From Nectonema munidae (taxonomy: Eukaryota; Nematomorpha; Nectonematoida; Nectonematidae), in the NCBI GenBank assembly GCA_030549495.1, contig JAUIRK010001056.1, forward strand, positions 921,501 through 985,500: a stretch of 64,000 nucleotides of DNA, read 5' to 3'. The notes under the pieces were generated by a model. That model saw only the letters and a program-made list of their open reading frames with translations. It was not told the DNA's origin and did not search any database. Numbering within the stretch: the first letter of the stretch is position 1; each line of letters begins with the position of its first letter. The translations under genes were made by a program, and so were the position numbers. Of this stretch, positions 11,201-22,710 are shown piece after piece.

Positions 11201-13010
11201 CTTGCATCATTTCGTTAGTACTATCACGTGGTTTAAGTCAAATGACATCAAATTAAGTTCATTTACCCGCATTTATTTTTAATTCCTGCAAAATATTTGA
11301 ATATTTTTTCAAAATTTTTTCATAAGAATTAATTACACGTATAACTAAAATATTTTCTAAAAAAAATCAAAAAACTTTTTTCAATTTTTTTTAAAAAGAG
11401 TTTTTGTCTAAAAAAATTGGCATTTTTAATCGAAATTATTTTTTCAATTTTTACATTAACTTACTATGTTAAATTTTATTCTAATATTTAAAATTTTTGA
11501 AAAATAATTATTTTTAGTATATTTTTTTACTTTTAACCATTTTCACCTAAATTTGGGTGTCAAAATTTTCAAATTTTTAACTTTAAAAAAACTTTATTCA
11601 GTAAATTTTTTTAAAAATACAGTATTTTTCGATCTTTGAAGCATCACGTCTTTGAAGCATTCGGTTACGTCATTGTTGCATTGCTCTTCTCTTCTCCCAA
11701 GTAATTTCGCGTTCCTGAAATTACTTAAATCAATGGTTCCCCAAATTATAGGAATTCTTTGGATGTAAGCAATAATTTTCATAATTACTACATACGACCA
11801 AGCCTTGATCCATGTAGCAAACGAGTTCAACACTTTAAGTGCAAACAAACGCTGCTCGCGCATAAAATATCTACGTGTATAAACGAATTTAAAAGTTCCT
11901 CTTGTTTATTATATTCAAAATCTTTAATACTAGTTTCAAATTTAAACTCAAAAATGTATACGTAAAAACTTATTATAAAATAAAGTGTTTTGTTGTTTTT
12001 TTCTGGCAAAATCCATTCTTACACGCACAATTTGTCACGAATGCTTCACGAAACCTGCTTTAACTTATATGAAAAAAGTAGGCTCTTATTTTTCGAAAAC
12101 CAATGCCTCAAATGGTATTTTTTCCTTTTTTGCAATAAATTCATTTAACATCTTGGGATTATGCATACTCACGCCCTTCTTTTATTGAACACCCTAACTA
12201 CCAGAATAACCCAGTCAGAGAGAAAATATCACAAGTGCTTACAAAAATCGGACTTCACTTCCAAACACTTTAGAACTTAATATATTTACTCCTACTCCCC
12301 CCCCCCAGCTTTGACTAAAGACTTTTCTATTCATTATTTAAAATACTTAAAGAATTTCGACGCCTAAATTTGATTAGATTTTGACTCCGACTCTTATTTC
12401 CTTAAAACCTCCGACTTCCCATCCTGCTAGCGACTCAATGAAAGTGTCGATTGTGTTCACCACAAAGACGTTAATTTCGTGCTATTCGCTGTTCAAAGGC
12501 TTTCACAAATGGCCGCTCTACCATATACGCATTCATTGGCTTAGTTAAAATTCTCATTATTATGTAGTTGTTATCTACACATATCTATTTCACGAAACAT
12601 AATCCCAAACTTTCTCATTTTTTTTAAAACCACTATTTTTATAATTGTATAATCCCTAAATATTTTTGGCCTTTCTTGTGGGGCTGATGATTGGATTCTG
12701 GCTTGGGATTCTGATAATAATAATAATATGGATATAATCTATCAATATATTTATATTATAAATAATTAAAATTTTCTCTATTAATATTATTATTTTATAT
12801 ACTTCCTGTTGTTTTCAAGTATGATGTTGGTGTGGAGGAGATTCAAACATTTTTTCTATTATTCAAAATGGCTGTTATTTCGAAGTTAACACTAGTTAGT
12901 CATTTTATTTTTAACACTTAGGTAGATGATAATTGGATAAATAACCTAACATTGTTTTTTAGATTAAGTTAAAGTAAAATTCATTTTAAAAATTCTTTTT
13001 TACCCTCCTC
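8250..13010. other. Intergenic DNA between PRMT7 and MKK7
   Basis: No exon could be recognised. It holds a MITE at 10273-10400, a half copy of the same family at about 10437-10513, a fragment with two gcagacgat motifs near 9084-9125, and AT-rich low-complexity DNA near 11280-11600. A short repeat around 9205-9265 (tcctaacacgaacgctt) recurs near 29218-29280. A minus-strand reading frame at 11594-11863 was considered and not accepted. Confidence 0.5.
10273..10400. mobile_element. TTAA-family MITE (type A), diverged
   Basis: The left end TTAGCCCTTTGAGGGTCAG and the right end GGTCTTCAAAGCTTTT are diverged inverted repeats of the type A MITE. The interior keeps gtgggacac, ttcattgaaaaagaaagcag and the other family blocks in order. 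Confidence 0.6.
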
Positions 13011-13122
13011 TCTCCGAGGACCAAATTTTTGTTCGCTGATCTTCTGCATTATTTTCAGTGGATTTTTTATATTTAAAGCAGATAATGTTAATTTATTGGC
13101 ACGCTTGTCCACAAAGTGTTAT
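13011..13122. mobile_element. TTAA-family MITE (type A), diverged
   Basis: The copy runs from ctccgaggaccaaattttt to ccacaaagtgtta. It carries the family blocks for the GTCTGC arm, the tttatatttaaagcag centre and the ttggcacgcttgtcc end. It lies about 480 bp upstream of the MKK7 start. Confidence 0.55.
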
Positions 13123-13224
13123 CAATAGTTACTCTAATACTAAAACTAGTAAAAAATGTTTGCAAGTAACCAGTTTTTGTAGAATTTTCATTCGTTTGAG
13201 CATCTTTAAATGAATTTACAAAAT

Positions 13225-13495
13225 TATAAATAATAATCTGTCTATCTTTTAGTGTTTCTTACACCTTTTTGCTTACCTTTGGTTGACTCGGTGTTCTGAT
13301 TTTATTAAAACTTTCATTTTGTATTTTAGCTTAAACTATCTATTGTTTCTAAAAATTTCCGATCGTTTGGATCACCATTTTTCTTGAACAAAATGTATTT
13401 TCAAAATAATAATGTGACTTTTGATCTTTTTTTTCTTCTTTTTGGTTGACTCCGTGTTCTAACTTTCATTAAACTGTCTTTGATTTGATTTAGTT
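13225..13495 (+). repeat. Diverged direct duplication upstream of MKK7
   Basis: tttggttgactcggtgttct (from 13278) recurs as tttggttgactccgtgttct (from 13441), followed both times by a similar attaaactttcatt-like segment. The flanking bases are also loosely alike, suggesting a tandem duplication of roughly 165 bp that has diverged. The second copy ends about 100 bp before MKK7. Confidence 0.45.
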
Positions 13496-13605
13496 GTCAA
13501 TATCGCATAATAATTCAAACTCATAACGAGCTGGATGGTGATGATGAGAATCCTGGCTTTGTGTTTTCCATCAAAGTTTCTTCCTTCCTTCTCTAAGTGG
13601 AATAC

Positions 13606-14751
13606 ATGAGTGAGCTTAACCACAATAAAGGTGTCATGAATAAGTCTGCGATGCTCCCCAATTCCCCATCGCCTGCTCCTTCGCCGCGTTTCAGGAGACC
13701 AACCGGCTTGAACTTCAGCCGTCTCTCTCCCAAAAGAACTTCGCAGCGCAACCTCTTAGCCCGTAAAGAAGAAGATTACAACTACGAGAAGAGAGTCAGG
13801 GAGATGAATAAGTTGAGTAGTAGGATGTGTGTCAACTCCGTAGTTTATGAAGCGAAGATTAAGGATTTTGAATTTGTCGCCGACCTGGGCTCTGGTACTT
13901 CTGGAGCAGTTGTTAAAATGTGCTTTCTGCCAACGAATGATGTGATAGCTGTGAAACAAATGCGCATCACTGCCAATAAAGAAGAAAACAAGCGAATTTT
14001 GATGGATTTGGAGGTCATTCTTAAGTGCAACCAGTGTCCGTACATCGTTGAGTGTCTGGGGTGCGTCATCACCGCGACCGAAGTTTGGATTTGCATGGAG
14101 TTGATGCACTCGTGTTTGGACAAACTCGTTAGGGCGTTGAATCGGCAGCCATTGCCGGAGCCAATCATTGGATCTATCGCAGTTTCCGTTGTCAAAGCTC
14201 TGCACTACTTAAAGGAGTGTCATGGTGTCATGCATAGAGACATCAAGCCATCGAACATTCTCCTCGACTTGAAAGGAAACATCAAATTGTGTGACTTTGG
14301 TATCAGTGGACGGTTGGTGGACTCAAGGGCAAGAACTAGAGGCGCTGGGTGTGCAGCATACATGGCTCCCGAGCGTATCGAGCCGCCCTCCAATTCCTCC
14401 CAACTCGACTACGATGTGAGAGCAGACATCTGGTCCCTCGGTATCACATTGGTTGAGCTTGCTACCGGTCATTTTCCTTACTCCTCTTGCAAAACCGATT
14501 TTGAAATACTGACCAAAGTGTTGCAAGACGAACCTCCTATTCTTTCTCCAGAGGAAGGTGGATATTCTCCGATCCTCTGCTCATTCATCAAGCTCTGCCT
14601 TACGAAGGACTACAGACATCGCCCCAAGTACCCTGAATTGCTGAAGCATGCCTTCATCGAAACTTATGAAAATAATTTGATTGACGTGGGAGCGTGGCAT
14701 AGAGGCATCCAAGACTGCATTCAGTTAAAAGCTCAAAATAAGCTTCCTTAG
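13606..14751 (+). CDS. MAP2K7: MKK7 / hemipterous-type MAP kinase kinase, single-exon CDS
   Basis: 381 residues from the ATG of MSELNHNK. A TAA lies in frame at 13594-13596, so this is the first usable ATG. MKK7 phosphorylates and activates JNK. The N-terminal tail is Pro/Ser/Arg-rich (SPAPSPRFRRPTGLNFSRLS), where MKK7 proteins carry JNK docking sites. The kinase domain shows the Gly loop LGSGTSGAVVKM (~94), catalytic Lys in VIAVKQM (~117), family-specific NKEENKRILMDLEVILK, HRDIKPSNILL (~210), DFGISGRLVD (~230), and GCAAYMAPERI. The activation loop SRART keeps both phospho-acceptors of MKK7 (Ser ~240, Thr ~244). The following Ser of human RSAG is Gly here. GC content is visibly higher than in WDHD1 and PRMT7. 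A strong pyrimidine tract and AG (ttccttccttctctaag) end at 13597, so a 5' exon spliced to this one is likely. A poly(A) hexamer lies 170 bp after the stop. Confidence 0.93.
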   Translation: MSELNHNKGVMNKSAMLPNSPSPAPSPRFRRPTGLNFSRLSPKRTSQRNLLARKEEDYNYEKRVREMNKLSSRMCVNSVVYEAKIKDFEFVADLGSGTSGAVVKMCFLPTNDVIAVKQMRITANKEENKRILMDLEVILKCNQCPYIVECLGCVITATEVWICMELMHSCLDKLVRALNRQPLPEPIIGSIAVSVVKALHYLKECHGVMHRDIKPSNILLDLKGNIKLCDFGISGRLVDSRARTRGAGCAAYMAPERIEPPSNSSQLDYDVRADIWSLGITLVELATGHFPYSSCKTDFEILTKVLQDEPPILSPEEGGYSPILCSFIKLCLTKDYRHRPKYPELLKHAFIETYENNLIDVGAWHRGIQDCIQLKAQNKLP

Positions 14752-14921
14752 AGTGTTCCCTATACTTTCAATCTTATTTCATCATCCTTCTTGACTCTGC
14801 CTCAATTCATGCCATGTAATTGATTATGTTTTTAACTCGCTAATTTTACAATTCATCACATAGACCCTCTTTCTCTACTCCTCTTGAATGATGACATTTA
14901 TTTCTATCTTCAAAATTTTAA

Positions 14922-14927
14922 AATAAA
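14922..14927 (+). promoter_or_regulatory. Probable MKK7 poly(A) signal
   Basis: AATAAA lies about 170 bp after the MKK7 stop codon, a plausible 3' UTR length. In AT-rich DNA such hexamers also occur by chance. Confidence 0.45.
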
Positions 14928-15869
14928 TTTTATCATTTTAAAAGCCATTTCTACATTCCCATCCCCAATATAAAACTTCTATCATCTATTCTCTTTTTTC
15001 ACCCTTTTTATATTTTTCTATGATGAAGATTTATTCCAAATTAAACATTAAACAAATAGGTATTGTTTAAGATCATTCAAGTGAGGAAATAATTATTTCT
15101 TTATTCGTTAATTTAAATGTCAATCATATTCGAAGAAAAGTGTAAAAACTAGAAGTGCTCGTTATTTCAAATGACATCATATAATAGGCGATGCAGTTTC
15201 CCTTATATTCATTTGTGCCGATTGGGTATAAAAAAGAAAAATGGGTATATGTGAATATCAAGATTCTAAAAAATCACATAAGAAATAAGAAATTATGTTA
15301 AAACAGCGATCATAATCAATTATTCTTTTTCCTTTTATAATTTTTAATGTTTAAGCAAAAATTAGTTGTATTTAAATATCACTTGCTCAAATTTATTTTT
15401 TATCGAAATAAAAAAACTAAAAAAATATTGAAATAAAAAATAATAATATTAAATAATCATATTTAAAATTTAATAACAAAAAATTTTTAATAAATTTTTT
15501 ATTCACTTTTTCTATCTGATACAAGTAATAACATATGCCAAAATTGTGAATTTTGCACATTAATAGTAAACTTGTGTGGCCCAAATATTCTCTTTGGGAA
15601 ATTTTGTAAATTGTGGAAAAGTATAACCCCATTACTTCCATATTGTTTATAACAGTGGATGAAAAAGTAAAAATTGTGTTTTTTGTTAAATCTTATGTCA
15701 TTTCTTGGAGTACCAGAAGCTAAGACAGAACGGATAAATGCTCCTGGTGCTTAACACAGAGCAAGATGGATGGCAAAGATAAATTTTTGTTTAGATCACC
15801 ATTAAAAATAACGTCAAAACGAAATGGAGCAATAAAAGAATTCAATGTATTTGTTGTTAGATGATGATC
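14928..15869. other. Non-coding DNA downstream of MKK7
   Basis: AT-rich with no recognised coding or transposon signature. 15360-15500 is nearly pure A/T low-complexity sequence. Confidence 0.4.
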
Positions 15870-15877
15870 CACTAAAT

Positions 15878-16258
15878 CAGTGGTTCTTAACGTTTTTTTT
15901 ACCCGTGGACCCCTTTTCTCTTTTTTTGATGGACCCCTCATAAAAATTGGACATAAAAATATTCTATTTTAATATTTTTCACTAATAAATTTTTTGCGGT
16001 TATGATAAAGAAAATAGTATATAATTAGAATTCATATTGCAATGAAAGCAAATCTAATGCAAAACAATTATAATAGAATTTTCATAATAATTATAGTGAA
16101 AAATTAACTTTTTATAATAAAAACCGTTATGAGCCGGTTTTCTTCATGGACCACCAAAATTTCATTGTGGACCCTGTTTTATAAAATTTTGCCTGTTAAC
16201 CCTCTGAATGATTATATGCAACCCTAGGGTCCATGTTGACCCCGGTTGAGAAACCCTC
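15878..16258. mobile_element. Non-autonomous hAT element with perfect 8-bp TSD
   Basis: 381 bp flanked by CACTAAAT on both sides (15870-15877 and 16259-16266). The left terminus is CAGTGGTTCTTAACG and the right, reverse complemented, is GAGGGTTTCTCAACC. Interior sequences near both ends contain the common hAT motif gtggacccc/ggggtcaac. No transposase remains. Confidence 0.8.
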
Positions 16259-16552
16259 CACTAAATGATCTCTAATTGCTACAAAGTCTGAAAAAATACA
16301 AACAAAAAATTAAAGTTTTAAGTCGTCATCTTTGGTATCTAAGCGATGTTCATTTGATTGCGTGTAATAAAGAATTGTTCATTCACTTAAAAATTTGAAA
16401 GAACAACGTTATCTTGGGAATAATTATGGTAATCCCATTTAAAATGATAAAGATATAGAAATGTAAACAATTTTTCGATTATGTTTCAAGCAATACCATA
16501 AAGTTTTTAATTTTATAAAATTTCCTTTAAGATTTAAAAAAAAAACAACAGC

Positions 16553-17347
16553 TATCCTCCCATATCCGAACTTCTCTCATCCGAACGGTATAGAGCATGA
16601 ATATATATTTAATCTTCTAAAACCTTTAGAGGTTGAATAGGAGAGACAACCCCTAAGAACTTTTAGACACTCTAGCAATCATAAAAGTGTAAAGATGACC
16701 ATCTTTTTCATTTATCTTGACTTGATATATATAAAAGGAAGACAAAACGCTCTGTCTTTAATTTGGATACAAATAAATGGGAAAACATTTTTCTAAAATT
16801 GTGTTTCTTTGAAAGGGTGTACTACGATTAAATTTCTAATAATTTCTTTGAGTGGTATTAAATTCGAAGCTTCTAATTTCTATGTGATATTGTATAGAAT
16901 TATATCAGAACCTTTTTGAGTATTTTTGTTACCTCCTGCAACTCAAAAGAAGTGGATTAATAACAAATCCCTTATGATTTTGAATGCAGTAATGGAAATA
17001 CATATATGAACCAAAAACAGAATGTAAAGAAGGGCGTGGAAAACACTGACAGCATTTAAAACATGCATTGCATGGAATAAGCAGCGGGAAGAGTTTACTT
17101 CAAGTGCTTTGCAATTTTTCCTCTCAATGAAAGAACTTGCGCTGTTAGGAAACGCTTCAATACTTTAAAGCAAAAGAATGTCAACCGTTCAGTTACATTT
17201 AATATTTTAAGTCATAAATAAATACCTCTTCATAACGTTTCATTTACTTCAGCTACTGGTAAAAATAGTGTAGAAAAATTGTATTATTCTCAACATTTCC
17301 GTTACCGAACAGTGTTGAAACCCTGCATGTTCGGAAATTGGAGGATA
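16553..17347. mobile_element. TA-flanked inverted-repeat element (Tc1/pogo-like, non-autonomous)
   Basis: The left end TATCCTCCCATATCCGAAC and the right end, reverse complemented TATCCTCCAATTTCCGAAC, form imperfect terminal inverted repeats starting at TA dinucleotides. The interior of about 750 bp has no recognised coding. The ccgaac core resembles the ends of the Tigger MITE at 57.8 kb. Confidence 0.55.
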
Positions 17348-17817
17348 ATACCGTAACCAGAAAAGTGGGTAAATGAGAATAATCATTTTAAATCAGCAAA
17401 CAATTTTGCCACAAACCGTAATGTTGTTTAATAGCTCCTATTCAGAATTTTATTGGCGCTATCACTAAACAAGACGCGCGAAAGCAGTACCAGTGTACAC
17501 AGGTAGTTAAATTATAGAAAATTTTTCTAAATATATACAAAAAAAACCTATGTCACAATTTATTCAAATTTCAATTAAATGTCTTCCTTCTGTGATAATT
17601 TTATATTTTATTTTTTTTTTAACTAAGGTCGCGATATTTCTATAAAAATTATTTTCATAATACCAAAAATTCTGTTTACATTTTTTCATTAAAAAAATTC
17701 TCCTAAATAATCATTTTTTAACAATTTTCTGTAGATGTCAACATTTTGAAACGAAACCTATGCGCAACCTTTAAACTGACCATTTATTACCTATCGTTTT
17801 TTTGAACGTTTTATAAA

Positions 17818-17956
17818 TTAACCCATTTAGGACCAATGTTCCTATTTTGGAACATAAGTAATTTCATCTTCGTCTGCTTTTTTCAATGACTTTGAATATA
17901 AATCGTCTGCGTTTTTTTTAGATATCGTCTGCTTTGCTTGGTCTTAAATGGGTTAA
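17818..17956. mobile_element. TTAA-flanked MITE (type B)
   Basis: 139 bp with termini TTAACCCATTTAGGACCAA and TTGGTCTTAAATGGGTTAA. Three CGTCTGC motifs lie inside. Near one end is the palindrome-like block ttcctattttggaa. The TTAA duplication and CCC start fit a piggyBac-like (or Kolobok-like) non-autonomous element. Confidence 0.8.
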
Positions 17957-20699
17957 AACAAATAATTATAGAGGGTAAAGACTTTTATTTTAAAAATAAA
18001 AAATATTATAGTCACCCTTATGTGTATACTGTATATTTAGGTATCAATGTTTACTGGAAACTGTGTACTATGGTCGTAAAGGATCGCAAAAGTTTTGTCA
18101 TATGCTACTTTGAAAGCGTACCAAATTTTTTTTATAAGTATAGATCTAAAATAAAGCGGATTAAAAAACAAAAAATTATACATGTACGCAATATATTTTC
18201 TGCGAAATGTTCACCTGGCTAAATTTTTGCCTGCCAAATATCCGTTTGGCGAAATATCCGTGTGCTAAATCGTTATCGAGGTAGTATAATAAATATTATT
18301 TTGACACTTGAAAAATGACATAAAGAGTTCATATTTTTAAGTGAATATTTATCAATTGTTTTGGCCTTGAATCACTCATATCAATTTTTAGGCTCGTCAT
18401 TCATGATCTCCAAGCTGGTTTTCAACCTCAAATCATCGACTTACAATGTGATTCTGTGATTGCTTTTATCAATATCTTCATTCTAAATTGGTATTTAAAT
18501 GATCTTTCCAAATTTTAATTTGGTTTCAATATAAAAATCGAAATTCCAATATCCAATAAATATAAGGATTTTGACACGTATCTCACATATACGGTAAAAC
18601 TGTTTATAACGCTCAAGCATGGATAATAAATGGACCCATTGACGTTCTATTAAGGTTCTATTTTTGCAGTTATACTGAATGGGGATGTTGTTGGGTGGTC
18701 GGTATAAACAGGTGACACCGCTAAGATAGGTTTTATTTATTGTATGTTTTTCCAGCAATTAAAAGAGCGAGAGATTTTGAATTAATATCAGTTCGAGATA
18801 GCACAGTTGCATTGTTTTTTATGGAACTGAGCAAAAACGAAGGTTTAATGCAGAATTCGTACCCAACGCGTTGTGGCATCAAGCCAATGTGAGTTACTAC
18901 GCACATGCACAATCTCTTTGAAACGGCTTTTTACTTCAAAATATAAGTTGTAACTGATTTTACAATTCACTTTGTGTCACGGTATGAAGAACATCTAACA
19001 TTGTTATTTTCTTGGAGATGAAGTTTTATAAAGATGGTACTAAATATGCTTTAAACCTTACATGATGTTTACACTTTTTAAGCTTTGAAGATCTTTCTTG
19101 AATTTGTTTGATATGTTTAGTATTTACGCTTATAAAAATAATAATATCTTTACTTTTTGTAGTGTGTGAACACACCTTGACTACTTGTTCATGCAAACAA
19201 CTTTGTTTTTTCACTATAGAGACCTATTTCCTTAATATTAAATCTTTCTATATATTTTTTGATTTTATGAAAAAGAGACGAAATGAATTTTATGAAGGTA
19301 AAATCATTAAGTCGTCTTCGTAGTTAAAAGTGATGATCGGATCAAACTGGTCAAGGTAGATTACTAAATGTCACCTTTTTTTGGTATCAAATATTTGAAA
19401 TTAATATTTAAAAACGTAACAATCAAGAGTATGATGGTTAAGTTATTATTAACTCTATATTTCAAAGTTGTCCTATTAAACACTTCTATTTTATAACTAT
19501 AAGCGCTCCTGCTTGATTAAACATCTACTCAAGAGGGGGGGGGGGGCTCTTGTTAAGAATAATTTAAAAAATGCATCTTCTACAAAAAATTTTATCAATA
19601 GGTTGTATTCTTCAAGTTCAATGAAAAATGCTGACTATTGAGTTTTTTTTTTTGGAAATGTGAATACTTGTAATATCAATCAACAAAAGCATTCTAATTC
19701 TTTGTTTTCAGAGTAACATTTAATTTCTTCATTTGTGTTTTTGATTGGATTAATTTGACTTTTGGTTATCCTTTGGAGTGAAGAACTGTTATTTACATGA
19801 ATGTGCTTGGCTCCATTTTTCCGTTTTGCCACTGAAAAACATATGAACCACGTTAATATTACCTGGCGTGCCCATTTCTAGCGTTTATGTTTAAAAGCGC
19901 TATTTATTAGAGTGAGGGATGCTACTGGAACAACGCACAACATTAAACGAAAAACAATTTTTACAGGATCTATATTATATTTAAATTTTAACATTCAAAA
20001 AAGTGGAAACTTTTAAAATTGCTTAGTTTCAAGACTTGAATTCGTTGTGTGATCAGATAAACAGTACAGTCCTAGGCGTGAGGAGTAATGAACAGCTATT
20101 GTATATCGCTGGGAGAGCTAATTAATCGCCAGATAAACGAATATTCGGCTTTAAGAAGTTGATTTTGTCCTCTAAAACAGCGTTCTAAGCTTTATACCAG
20201 GAAAAAAATGTTGACATATCCGATTTGAACACAAAGAAGTTTTACTATATTCTTCTATCAGTATTTCGTTATCAGGACCAAATCCCCCGTCTAACAAATA
20301 AAAAAAAAATTTTTTATTAACAATCTAATTACTTCTGTGACTGTTTGCTTACTTTTCATGACTAAATTTATCCCTGGGAGATTTTGCCCTCTGGCGATTT
20401 TGTCCTAGTACCCAATATTTCTTGTCTGTACCTCAATCAGATTCCTTCTTTTTAGTTTATGCATGCCCCATTTTCTAAGTGGTGCTTGTTCTCTCTTTAC
20501 CCGATTTTTTACAATTTTAAATACCTCTTTAATTACTTTTAAATACCGTATATAATAGTTGTGGTGACTGAAAAACAATAAAATGGCTCATATATCTTGG
20601 CTATCATGATTATAATAAGATGATGACAAAAAACGATCATGGAGTGGTGATGAGATTGAATCTGAGAGACTTTGCTTCTTGAAAATTAATGTATATTCT
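17957..20699. other. Gene-poor stretch
   Basis: No exon or transposon terminus could be defended here. Segments near 18185-18270 (cgaaatatccgt, ccaaatatccg), 20355-20410 (gattttgccc, gattttgtcc) and 25720-26150 look like parts of an old repeat. A G run at about 19537-19548 is flanked by caagag and ctcttg, a small palindrome. Confidence 0.35.
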
Positions 20700-21170
20700 T
20701 GGGATCGTTACTACTAAAAATAACTTCGTTATAGTTTTCGTAACTTTGAACAAAATGCGCCTCGTTATCGTTTAATTAGAAATCTTTTTTTCGTTATCGT
20801 TACTTTAATAAAAAGTTTCGTTACTTTCCTTAATTTTTCCGAAAATTAGAAAATAAAAAAGTTTTCAAATTCAAATGCATATATTTGTGTTGAAAGTTTT
20901 GTAATGGAAGGCTTGTATCGAATTATACATTAAATTTGGAATTAAAAAAATAAGAAAAAGTTGATAATTATTTGCCGAAGTATAGATTTTATTTTATACT
21001 CTTTTATAACGCTGCATGTGAAAAAATATAAAACGAAAAACTAAAGAAATCAACACAACCGCCAACGTAAAAATGCATCGTCGTTATAGGTATCGTTAAT
21101 TTCAAAAAATTGTACTTCTTTATCGTTATCGTTGTTAACGAAAATGTCGTTATTTTCGCAACTCCACTAA
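20700..21170. repeat. Inverted-repeat element rich in cgttatcgtt motifs
   Basis: The left end (ggatcgttactactaaaaa) and the right end, reverse complemented (ggagttgcgaaaataacga), match loosely. Both flanks carry many cgttatcgtt/gttaacga words. This resembles a degenerate non-autonomous DNA transposon. No target duplication was found, so the boundaries are approximate. Confidence 0.35.
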
Positions 21171-21846
21171 CTAGTTAACTTCATTGGTCAAATTAGTCAA
21201 TTCTATTATAAAAAATTGAATTTGCTTATAATAATAATAAATACTTCAATTTTGCTCTTTTTCAAATCGATTAAAACTTCAGATAAATAAAATAAATTCC
21301 ATAGAAAGTATTTCTAGTGCATATGCAAATGTATGCTTATTTTTATTTAAAAATATACACTTGTAAAATTTTATTCCATTTATATACTCAAAAAATATAA
21401 ATGAATATTTAAGGTGCGAAAATGAGATGAAAGTCGGTAGTGCCTTTTGAGAAAAAAGGGTTTTTCTTTGGCTTTTATAAGAAATTATGTGTGAGAGTAA
21501 GAAACTAGAATATAAATGAATATATTCTAAAATGGAGTCGGAGTTTTGTAAGTGCTTCATGTCGGAGTCAGATATGTTTAACGTTAATAACTCCGCTGAA
21601 ACCTAATAGAATAAATGCTTTGCAGGCCCAATCGTCAATCCGTTCAATTGTTGTGAGTTCAATGGTCAGTTTACACGGCCTAATTTATTATACGAGAGTG
21701 GGGTCCGGTTTTGGTGGTGTGTGTACCAAAATTTTGCTGATGCAGGACTAGTGTGTAGGTATGCATGCTTGCTTTTGTGTGTATGGTTTTTGGCTTTTCC
21801 AAAAAGATAGTTGAAGCAAGACACCCTAATTTAGTTTTTCATTATA

Positions 21847-22708
21847 CAGTGAAACCTCGGTTTGTGGACACCTCAATAATAAGGACACCTCAATACAGTG
21901 GACATTTTTGAAATGACGGTTTGATTTTACATTAAAAACATAGGAAATGTAACTCGATAATGAGGACACCTCACTACTCCGGGCAATGGACACTAGTATC
22001 GATGACTTTTAAATAAAACCTCGATAATGAGGACACTACATTTTGATAAAAACAAAATTACACGCATCTGCTTCTCTTTCTATGAAACTCAGTGCAACTG
22101 CAAGACGCTTTTGATGCATATTCTTAGCAATATTGTTCTAAATACTGTTAAGGCCTTTGTTAACCACTATAGTGAGTCGTCAAAATGATGTGGAGAGACA
22201 TCCAGCTTTATCTACTTATATGAGTTGTGCTTTAAAAATGGTAAGCTAATGCCATTGAAGATGACAAAAATGAAAGCGAAGAAGATGAACAAGAAGTAAA
22301 ATCCAATTCAATCAGAACATTTTCAGAAGCCATCGATATTACAAAAAAATTACAGTTTTTTTGTTTAAGCAAAGGTTTGAATGAAATTTTTTCTTCTCTA
22401 TCTTCAGTTGAAGCAGATTTAGAAGACCATGCTCATAGAAGTATTTTTAAACAGACAAAGATTTTGGAGTATTTTAAACGACGCGAATGATTTGTCTGTC
22501 AATAAAGTTATTTCATCTTTTTAATGCTAATATTTACTTTTTAAACCTTCCGTTTTATGACCTTACCTTAAAAAAACTCTATATATCTCTTTTAAATATT
22601 AAAACTTTAAATCAAATTTTTTTTAGGCAATCTCGCTAATAGGGACACCTCACTAATATGGACATTTTTTGATGATTTTTAGGTGTCCATAATATCAAGG
22701 TTTTACTG
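21847..22708 (+). mobile_element. Internally deleted pogo/Tigger element with transposase C-terminal remnant
   Basis: Termini are CAGTGAAACCTCGGTTTG and, reverse complemented from the right, CAGTAAAACCTTGATATT, each bordered by TA (21845-21846 and 22709-22710). Both ends carry ggacacctca words. Between about 22258 and 22490 the plus strand still encodes a Tigger-like C-terminal tail: an acidic run (EDDKNESEEDEQE), SIRTFSEAIDITKKLQFF and ending HRSIFKQTKILEYFKRRE. The HTH and catalytic domains are missing, so it cannot move by itself. Confidence 0.75.
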
Positions 22709-22710
22709 TA

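Noticed and set aside
11594-11863. Minus-strand frame of 89 codons
   Set aside because: No recognised domain, AT-rich ends, no splice context; may be part of a decayed repeat.
12001-12060. Cys-rich reading NCACKNGFCQKK on the minus strand
   Set aside because: Resembles a CXC-type motif, but only three cysteines are present and stops surround it; too little to call.
13756-14205. Minus-strand frames over MKK7
   Set aside because: Long only because the opposite strand is GC-rich kinase coding sequence; no protein family match.
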